From: an uncultured Oscillospiraceae bacterium
GTDB taxonomy: Bacteria; Bacillota; Clostridia; Oscillospirales; Oscillospiraceae
Direction: 5' to 3'
NCBI GenBank assembly: GCA_947625815.1
Contig: CANQPU010000004.1
Span: 62,001-126,000 of the forward strand
DNA length: 64,000 nucleotides
Each line of letters opens with the position of its first letter. The first letter of the stretch is position 1. Positions 25,399-31,551 of the stretch are shown here, one piece after another. Made by a program: the position numbers and the translations under genes. The notes beneath the pieces are model-generated. The model saw nothing but the letters and a program-made list of their open reading frames with translations. It was not told where the DNA came from and searched no databases.

Positions 25399-26445
25399 TC
25401 ATTTCTCTCTCTTTTTCATCACAAGATATTTGATCAGGGTTACGCTCCCGCACAGGATCACGCAGATATAAAAGGAGATGGCGCGGGACAGGAGCTCAAA
25501 ATCGACCACGTCGGCCGGGGGGATGAAGCTCATAAAGCCGTCCAGCATCATGTAGTCCGAGACGCCCATGGCCCCGGGGATGGGGATGAGGCCGGCGCCC
25601 AGGACGGTACAGCACTGCACGGCCCACACCCGGGCCGCCCTGGCAAAGCCGCCGCCGAAGGCCAGGGACAGGAAAAAGGGGACGCTGATGACGCTGGCCC
25701 GCTGCAAAAGGTTGAAGAGGAAGGTCTTCGCCATGGCGGCGGGATGCCCGGCGATCTGCCTGGCGTAGGAGGTATAGTCGCGCATATGGGCGGCGAGACT
25801 TGCCTGACGGCGCTCCTCGTGACGGAGGATGCGCAGCCGGCAGAGAAGCCGGAGCCCGCCGGAGCTGAGGCGAGACAGAAGCGTGGGGTGGAGGAGCAGG
25901 ATGACAAAGAAGGCCAGGAGCGCCGACTGGAGGGCAAAGCCCGCGAGGATGAGCACCCGGGAGAGCGTGCCGAAGGCGGCGAACACGCCGGGCTGTGTCA
26001 GCAGGGCCGCGGCGCCCAGGACGATGATGGAGAGGGTATACATGGCAAGGTTGGCGATGAGGGACACGGTGGCCACAAGGGGCGGCACCCCGTCCTTGAT
26101 CATGAAGAAGGCGCTGGCCGGCTGGCCGCCGGTGGCCGAGGGGGTGATGGCGGAGAAGTAGATGTCCGACGCCGAGTAAACAAGCCCGTTCAGGGGCTTT
26201 ACCGGGTGGCCGAAGCCCCGGCAGGCGGCCCGGACGGCCTCCCCCTCAAAGACGATGAAGCAGACCATGGCGGCCGCGGCGCAGAGGATCCAGGGGATCG
26301 AGGCGCGGCCGAGGTAGTCCATAAAGGTATCCAGCGTGAAGGAGCGGCTCTGGGAGACGATGGCGTAGACCGAGAGGGCGGCGATCACCACAAAGAGGAG
26401 CGACCAGACGGCCCGGGAGCGGGGGGACTGTGCGGCGTTTTTCAT
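25399..26445 (-). CDS. Flippase-like (LPG synthase TM / UPF0104) membrane protein
   Basis: A 348-residue protein with about eight hydrophobic segments. It resembles the transmembrane domain of lysylphosphatidylglycerol synthase MprF and AglD-like proteins (LPG_synthase_TM family): SATGGQPASAFFMIKDGVP and GAGLIPIPGAMGVSDYMMLDGF are the hallmark stretches. There is no C-terminal aminoacyltransferase domain, so aminoacylation is unlikely; lipid flipping or lipid-carrier handling is inferred. It overlaps the PAP2-type gene by 4 bp, placing it firmly in the phospholipid operon. Confidence 0.85.
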   Translation of the reverse strand: MKNAAQSPRSRAVWSLLFVVIAALSVYAIVSQSRSFTLDTFMDYLGRASIPWILCAAAAMVCFIVFEGEAVRAACRGFGHPVKPLNGLVYSASDIYFSAITPSATGGQPASAFFMIKDGVPPLVATVSLIANLAMYTLSIIVLGAAALLTQPGVFAAFGTLSRVLILAGFALQSALLAFFVILLLHPTLLSRLSSGGLRLLCRLRILRHEERRQASLAAHMRDYTSYARQIAGHPAAMAKTFLFNLLQRASVISVPFFLSLAFGGGFARAARVWAVQCCTVLGAGLIPIPGAMGVSDYMMLDGFMSFIPPADVVDFELLSRAISFYICVILCGSVTLIKYLVMKKREK

Positions 26446-27107
26446 ACCGTTTCCCCCTTTCCTTTGAGAAACCGCCGGTTTGCCCGTTTCAGAAGCGCGT
26501 CCGCCCGCAGAGCGGGCGCCAGGAGCTGGCCCAGCTCCGCCGCAAGGACGCCCGAAACGATGTCCAGCAGGAGGTGCTGCTTCACCAGCACCACGGAGGC
26601 AAACACCAAAAGCGTGAAGACGAGCTGGAAAAGCTTATAGGTCCGCCCGACCTTCTCCGCGCGGACGGCGCCGCGGAAGCAAAGCCAGGACTCCACACAG
26701 TGTATGGAGGGGAAAAGGTTGTCCGGCGTATCCAAAGAGTAGATGAGCCGGGTCAGGCGGGAAAAGAGGTCCGTCCCCGTGACCACGGGCCGGACCATGG
26801 AGGTGGGCAGAGCCAGAAAGAGCGCGCCGCAGAGGAGCTTTGAGAGCATCTCGCCGGAGATGACCCGGTAGCAAAGGGCCTCGCTGTCCCGGACGATGAC
26901 GATATAGCCGACGATCCACTGGACGTAGGCAAGGATATAGATGAGGATGAAGGCCGGGACGAAGGGCACGCGGGCATCCGCGCCGATCGAAAGGTCATAG
27001 TGGTACGAGCCGGCCGTCAGGGGCCGGGTCAGCCAGAAGACGGCGCAGTTGAAGATGAGCATGACGAGAAGGGGCATACGGGCGTATTTCGGAATGATCT
27101 TTGACAA
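26442..27107 (-). CDS. PAP2-superfamily membrane phosphatase/phosphotransferase
   Basis: A 221-residue polytopic protein. LFPSIHCVESW (S134, H136) and KQHLLLDIVSG (H178, D182) match the second and third phosphatase motifs of the PAP2/inositol-phosphoceramide-synthase-like group; the first motif is not obvious. It may dephosphorylate a lipid phosphate or transfer a head group; the exact substrate is unknown. First gene of the operon with the flippase-like protein, pssA and psd, all joined by overlaps of a few bases, which favours a phospholipid role. Confidence 0.82.
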   Translation of the reverse strand: MSKIIPKYARMPLLVMLIFNCAVFWLTRPLTAGSYHYDLSIGADARVPFVPAFILIYILAYVQWIVGYIVIVRDSEALCYRVISGEMLSKLLCGALFLALPTSMVRPVVTGTDLFSRLTRLIYSLDTPDNLFPSIHCVESWLCFRGAVRAEKVGRTYKLFQLVFTLLVFASVVLVKQHLLLDIVSGVLAAELGQLLAPALRADALLKRANRRFLKGKGETV

Positions 27108-27139
27108 GACAGGATACCTCAGGCAGCTATTTTGAAACT

Positions 27140-27168
27140 ATTATATCATAAAAAGTGGGTTTGGTAAA
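27140..27168 (-). promoter_or_regulatory. Promoter of the phospholipid operon
   Basis: Minus strand TTTACC (27168-27163), 17-bp spacer, TATAAT (27145-27140), 33 bp before the PAP2 gene start. Confidence 0.7.
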
Positions 27169-27193
27169 GAGCGGAAACATAAAGCTTTTCTTA

Positions 27194-27215
27194 AAAATCA
27201 TATCTTTATGATTTT
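27194..27215. promoter_or_regulatory. Candidate operator palindrome upstream of the MarR gene
   Basis: AAAATCATA (27194-27202) and TATGATTTT (27207-27215) are perfect 9-bp arms with loop TCTT, ending three bases before the -35 box of the MarR/ABC promoter. MarR-family proteins usually bind palindromes at their own promoter; binding here is inference. Confidence 0.5.
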
Positions 27216-27218
27216 ATC

Positions 27219-27247
27219 TTGACAAAGGGGACACAGGTGACTATAAT
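27219..27247 (+). promoter_or_regulatory. Perfect consensus promoter of the MarR-ABC operon
   Basis: TTGACA (27219-27224), 17-bp spacer, TATAAT (27242-27247). Confidence 0.88.
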
Positions 27248-27286
27248 TCGTAAGGTGCCTAATGATTTTGCGAGAGGGGTGTTGAA

Positions 27287-27712
27287 ATGGAGGAGAATAT
27301 GCCGCCCGAGGAGGATTCCCTTCATGCCCTTTTTTTGCGGTGCGCCAACATCATCTCCCGGCGCATCGGGGGAAACGCCAGCCGGCGGCGGATCATCGCG
27401 CTGCTGGACGAGCGGGGGGAGTTGACCCAGCGGGAGCTCCAAAAGCTCCTGGGCATCCAGGCCGGGAGCCTCAGCGAGCTCCTGACGCGGATGGAGCGCT
27501 TCGGGGTCATCACCCGGGAGCCGGACAGCCGGGACAAGCGACGGCTCATCATAAGACTCACGCAGGAGGGCCGGCGCCGCGCGGCGGAGCCCTGCGTCAT
27601 CGGGGACGAGAGGCTTTTCGCGGCGCTGACGCCCGCGGAGCGGGCCCAGCTTGCCGAAATGCTCCGGAAGGTGGAGGACGCGCATATCCGATGGAGGAGG
27701 GATAACCCTTAA
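27287..27712 (+). CDS. MarR-family transcriptional regulator
   Basis: A 141-residue winged-helix protein with the MarR layout: helices around RRRIIALLDERGELTQRELQKLLGIQAGSLSELLTRMERFGVITREPDSRDKRRLIIRLT, where the last part is the wing. It probably represses its own operon, which continues with two ABC exporter half-genes; its stop codon TAA runs directly into the next ATG (TAAATG). A palindrome just upstream of the promoter is the likely operator. Ligand unknown; drugs or aromatic compounds are common for the family. Confidence 0.9.
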   Translation: MEENMPPEEDSLHALFLRCANIISRRIGGNASRRRIIALLDERGELTQRELQKLLGIQAGSLSELLTRMERFGVITREPDSRDKRRLIIRLTQEGRRRAAEPCVIGDERLFAALTPAERAQLAEMLRKVEDAHIRWRRDNP

Positions 27713-29467
27713 ATGAGGCTGATCTTCAGATATATGGGCCGGTACAAAAAATATGTCTTCATCGCCATGGTGATGAAGCTGGCCGGCACGGTGGTGGAGC
27801 TTCTGCTGCCCACGATCTTTGAGCATATCATCGACAATGTGGTGCCGGAGGGGAAGCTTCTGCCCGTGATCCTCTGGGGACTGGGCATGTTCGCCACCGC
27901 CATCCTCTGCCGGGAGCTGAACGTCCGGGCCAACAGGCGGGCGATCAATAACGCCCATCACATCAGCTACGACGTGCGCCAGGACCTTTTCAAAAAGACG
28001 GTGAACCTGTCCGGCGCCCAGTTCGACGCCTTCGGCCTCCCGAGCATCATCAGCCGCATGACCTCGGACAGCTACAACGTCCAGTCCGCGGCTCAGCAGC
28101 TGCAGCTGATGTGCATCCGCGCGCCCATGATGCTGATAGGCGGCATCCTCGTCTCCCTGTGGATGGACGCCAGCCTTGCCATGATCATGGTCATCATGCT
28201 TCCGCTCCTGCTGATCATCATCATCGGCGTTTCGGCCAAGGGCCTGCCGCTCTACGCCCGCGTCCAGCAAAAGCTGGACGTGGTGGTCCGCGTCATGCGC
28301 GAAAACATCACCGGCATCCGGGTGGTGAAGGCCCTCTCTAAGGCTGACTACGAAAAGCGCCGGTTTGCTCGGGTCAACGAGGACATGACGAAAAGCGACA
28401 TCACCGCCACCACCGTTATGGCCATTCCCGGCCCCTTCATGCAGATGTGCCTCAACACGGGCCTGGCCTTGGTGGTGATCATCGGCGCGGGGCGGGTGAA
28501 CCGGGGCGAGATGGATCCCGGCGTCATTCTGGCCTTTCTTACATACTTCAACATGGTCACCATGGGCGTCATGGGCCTCTCCCGCATCTTCATGACCATG
28601 TCCCGCGCCAGCGCCAGCGCCAACCGCATCGCCGCCGTCATTGACGCGGACACGGACCTCCACGTCCTCACGGAAGACGAGGCCCGGAAGCCCGCGGGGG
28701 AGGGCTTCATCCGCTTTGAGAACGTGGATTTCAGCTACGGCGAGGATTCCGCCGACAAGTCCGGCTTCGCGGGGGAGACCCGCGGAAAGGCCCTGTCCGG
28801 CATCAGCTTCACCCTGAAAAAGGGAGAGAGCCTGGGGATCATCGGCCCCACCGGCTGCGGAAAGACCACCATCATCAACCTGCTCATGCGCTTTTATGAC
28901 GCGACGGACGGCGGGATCTTCGTGGACGGCCGGGACGTGCGCACCTATGAGAAGGACAACCTGCGCCGGAAGTTCGGGACCGTCTTCCAGAACGACATGG
29001 TGTTCCAGGACACCCTGCGGGAGAACATCAGCTTCGGCCGGAACGTGACGGAGGACGATATCCTTGAGGCGGTGAGGGACGCCCAGGCCGCAGAATTCAT
29101 CGCGGGCCTGCCCGACGGCCTCGACCACGAGGCCGCCATCAAGGGCGCCAACCTGTCCGGCGGACAGAAGCAGCGGATCTTTGTTTCGCGGGCCCTGGCC
29201 GCAAGGCCGGAGATCCTGGTGCTGGACGACTCCTCCTCGGCCCTGGACTACAAGACCGACGCGGCCATGCGCCGCGCCATCGCCGAGGAGCACTCCGACA
29301 GCACCATCATCATGATCGCCCAGCGGGTCAGCAGCGTCATGAACATGACGAACATCCTGGTGCTGGACAACGGCCGGTGCATCGGCTACGGCACACACGA
29401 GGAGCTTCTGAAGACATGCGAGCCCTATCGGGACACCTTCCGGGTCCAGATGGGCGAGATCGAATAA
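27713..29467 (+). CDS. ABC exporter half-transporter A (degenerate catalytic site partner)
   Basis: A 584-residue type IV ABC exporter subunit: six-helix membrane domain (about 1-320) then an ATPase domain. Walker A GPTGCGKTT is near residue 380, the signature NLSGGQKQR is canonical, but Walker B reads LVLDDSSSALD, with Asp instead of the catalytic Glu. The next gene has a normal Walker B but a degenerate signature. This reciprocal pattern is that of heterodimeric exporters such as BmrCD and TM287/288, where one of two ATP sites is inactive. A short insert (EDSADKSGFAGETRGKALSG) precedes Walker A. Probable multidrug export. Confidence 0.92.
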   Translation: MRLIFRYMGRYKKYVFIAMVMKLAGTVVELLLPTIFEHIIDNVVPEGKLLPVILWGLGMFATAILCRELNVRANRRAINNAHHISYDVRQDLFKKTVNLSGAQFDAFGLPSIISRMTSDSYNVQSAAQQLQLMCIRAPMMLIGGILVSLWMDASLAMIMVIMLPLLLIIIIGVSAKGLPLYARVQQKLDVVVRVMRENITGIRVVKALSKADYEKRRFARVNEDMTKSDITATTVMAIPGPFMQMCLNTGLALVVIIGAGRVNRGEMDPGVILAFLTYFNMVTMGVMGLSRIFMTMSRASASANRIAAVIDADTDLHVLTEDEARKPAGEGFIRFENVDFSYGEDSADKSGFAGETRGKALSGISFTLKKGESLGIIGPTGCGKTTIINLLMRFYDATDGGIFVDGRDVRTYEKDNLRRKFGTVFQNDMVFQDTLRENISFGRNVTEDDILEAVRDAQAAEFIAGLPDGLDHEAAIKGANLSGGQKQRIFVSRALAARPEILVLDDSSSALDYKTDAAMRRAIAEEHSDSTIIMIAQRVSSVMNMTNILVLDNGRCIGYGTHEELLKTCEPYRDTFRVQMGEIE

Positions 29468-29480
29468 GGAGGGAAGGCCT

Positions 29481-31271
29481 ATGCCCGGACCGGGAGACAG
29501 GGGCGGCGTCAAGAGCAAGCCGAAAAACGCCAAGCGCACGCTCCTCAGGATCATCAAATACATGGCGCTCTACAAATGGGTGGTCGTCGCCCTTGTGATC
29601 GTGGCCTTCCTCAGCAACGTGGGGAACCTGATCGGCCCTCAGCTGGCCGGCAAGGCCATCGGCGTGGTGGAGGAGGGAGCCAAGCAGGGCTTAGGGAGGA
29701 TCGACATGGACCGGGTCCTCCATTACGCCGTCCTGATGCTCGTTTTTTACGTGGGGAGCACGCTTTTGAGCTTCCTGGTGGGCATCGGCATGGCCCGGGT
29801 GGGACGGCGCATCGCCAACCATATGCGCAGGGACGTGTTCCACAAGATCATGGCGATGCCGGTGAGCTTCTTTGACAGGAACCTGGCCGGCGACATCATC
29901 AGCCGCGTCAGCTATGACGTGGACGTGGTCACCATGAGCCTCAGCTCCGACGTGGTGCAGATCATCACCAGCTTCGTCACCGTGGTGGGGAGCTTCGTGA
30001 TGATGGTCATCGTCTCGCCGCCCATGGTGCTGTGTATGATCTTCACCATCCCGGTGTCCGTCTGGTACACGCGGCATATGTCCAAACGCACCAGGCCCCT
30101 CTACTCCAAGCGCTCCGCCGCCTATGGAAACATGAACGGCTTCGCCGAGGAGATGTTCTCCGGCCAGAAGACCATCCTGGCCTACGCCAACGAGGACCGG
30201 GTGACGGAGAATTTCTCCGCCATCAACCGGACCGCCGCCGAGGCCTACAAAAACTCCGACGGCCTTGGCATCACCATGGGCCCGACGATCGGCATGATCA
30301 ACAACTTCGGCCTCTCCGCCATCGGCATGGGCGGCGCGGTCCTGTACCTTCTGGGCATCGTGGGGCTGGAACAGATCTCCACCTTTGTGCTCTACTCCCG
30401 GAAGTTCTCCGGCCCCATCAACGAGATCTCCAACATCATCAACGAGATCTACTCCGCCCTGGCCGCCGCCGAGCGGGTCTTTGAGTTCCTGGACGAGCCC
30501 GAGGAGCCCGCGGACGCGGAGGACGCCGCCACCCTCACGGATTGCCGGGGAGAGGTGACGGTGGAGGACGTGAGCTTCAGCTACGTGCCCGAAAAGCCCA
30601 TCCTGAAAAACATCTCCCTTCAGGCCGAGCCCGGCCAGACCATCGCCATCGTGGGGCCCACGGGCGCGGGAAAGACCACCATCATCAACCTGCTGATGCG
30701 CTTTTACGACGTGGATTCCGGCCGGATCTGCGTGGACGGGCTGGAGTCGAGGCAGTACACCCTGGATTCCCTGAGGCGCAGCTATGCCATGGTGCTCCAG
30801 GACACCTGGGTCTTCAACGGCACCATCTTCGACAATATCGCCTACGGCAAGGAGAATGCCACCCGGGAGGAGGTCATTGCCGCGGCCAAGGCGGCCATGA
30901 TACACGGGTATGTCATGCGCTTGCCGGAGGGGTACAACACCGTCATAAGCGAGGACGGCGGCAACATCTCCAAGGGTCAGAAACAGCTTTTGACCATAGC
31001 CCGCGCCATGCTCTACAATACAAGTATGCTCATCCTGGATGAGGCCACCTCCAACGTGGACACCACCACCGAGCGCCAGGTCCAGAGCGCCATCCGGGGC
31101 CTGATGCGCGGGAAGACCAGCTTCGTCATCGCCCACCGGCTCTCAACGGTCCAAAACGCCGACAAGATCCTGGTCATCGACCACGGGAACCTGATCGAGC
31201 AGGGCTCCCATGACGAGCTCATGGCCATGAGGGGCTTCTATTACAAGCTCTACGCCAGCCAGTACGAATAA
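29481..31271 (+). CDS. ABC exporter half-transporter B
   Basis: A 596-residue partner of the preceding subunit, 13 bp downstream with an AGGAGG site. It has a six-helix membrane domain with an extracellular-side insert (EEGAKQGLGRIDMD), Walker A GPTGAGKTT near residue 392, Walker B MLILDEATSNVD with the catalytic Glu, and a switch histidine in FVIAHRLSTVQNADKI. The signature is NISKGQKQL rather than LSGGQ. Together they predict one functional and one degenerate ATP site. It ends beside a GC-rich hairpin cluster. Confidence 0.93.
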   Translation: MPGPGDRGGVKSKPKNAKRTLLRIIKYMALYKWVVVALVIVAFLSNVGNLIGPQLAGKAIGVVEEGAKQGLGRIDMDRVLHYAVLMLVFYVGSTLLSFLVGIGMARVGRRIANHMRRDVFHKIMAMPVSFFDRNLAGDIISRVSYDVDVVTMSLSSDVVQIITSFVTVVGSFVMMVIVSPPMVLCMIFTIPVSVWYTRHMSKRTRPLYSKRSAAYGNMNGFAEEMFSGQKTILAYANEDRVTENFSAINRTAAEAYKNSDGLGITMGPTIGMINNFGLSAIGMGGAVLYLLGIVGLEQISTFVLYSRKFSGPINEISNIINEIYSALAAAERVFEFLDEPEEPADAEDAATLTDCRGEVTVEDVSFSYVPEKPILKNISLQAEPGQTIAIVGPTGAGKTTIINLLMRFYDVDSGRICVDGLESRQYTLDSLRRSYAMVLQDTWVFNGTIFDNIAYGKENATREEVIAAAKAAMIHGYVMRLPEGYNTVISEDGGNISKGQKQLLTIARAMLYNTSMLILDEATSNVDTTTERQVQSAIRGLMRGKTSFVIAHRLSTVQNADKILVIDHGNLIEQGSHDELMAMRGFYYKLYASQYE

Positions 31272-31551
31272 AAAAGACCGCCCCGCGTCTTGAGACGCGG
31301 GGCGATCAGCTTGTCAAAAAACGATTTACTATTTTTTGCAAGGACATGTGCCTTGCAAAAAATCCCTTTTGTTTTGCAAGTGTGCGCCCCTCCGGGGCGC
31401 GCGCGTGGCAAAACGGCAGGGGAAATGGAACAAAATTCTAATTTTAGACCATTTCCCTGCACGTTCCCCTTGTCAGAAAAAGGCCGAATGGCCTTTTTCG
31501 ACAGTCTCACCGCCCCGCGTCTCAAGACGCGGGGCGGTACTGTATAAGGAC
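31272..31551. repeat. Multi-hairpin intergenic repeat element, copy 1
   Basis: The 280-bp gap between convergent genes is a chain of hairpins. In order: 31279-31304 CGCCCCGCGTCT/AGACGCGGGGCG; a conserved core AACGATTTACTATTTTT (31320-31336); 31332-31362 TTTTTTGCAAGG/CCTTGCAAAAAA with CATGT in the loop; a GC hairpin at about 31384-31402; a long imperfect stem at about 31412-31460 (GGGGAAATGG with CCATTTCCC); 31471-31503 GTCAGAAAAAGGCC/GGCCTTTTTCGAC; then TCTCA and 31510-31537 CCGCCCCGCGTCT/AGACGCGGGGCGG. The core, the CATGT-loop stem, the GGCC stem and GACAGTCTCA recur at 58783-58884. No credible protein is encoded. Confidence 0.75.

Noticed and set aside
27206-29563. A 785-codon minus-strand frame opposite the first ABC exporter gene
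   Set aside because: Antisense shadow; it would also run across the MarR gene and its promoter.
31290-31547. Short frames on both strands within the hairpin repeat at 31.3 kb
   Set aside because: They consist of palindromic sequence read as codons, such as LKTRGG; no ribosome binding site and no conservation between the two repeat copies except through the DNA repeat itself.
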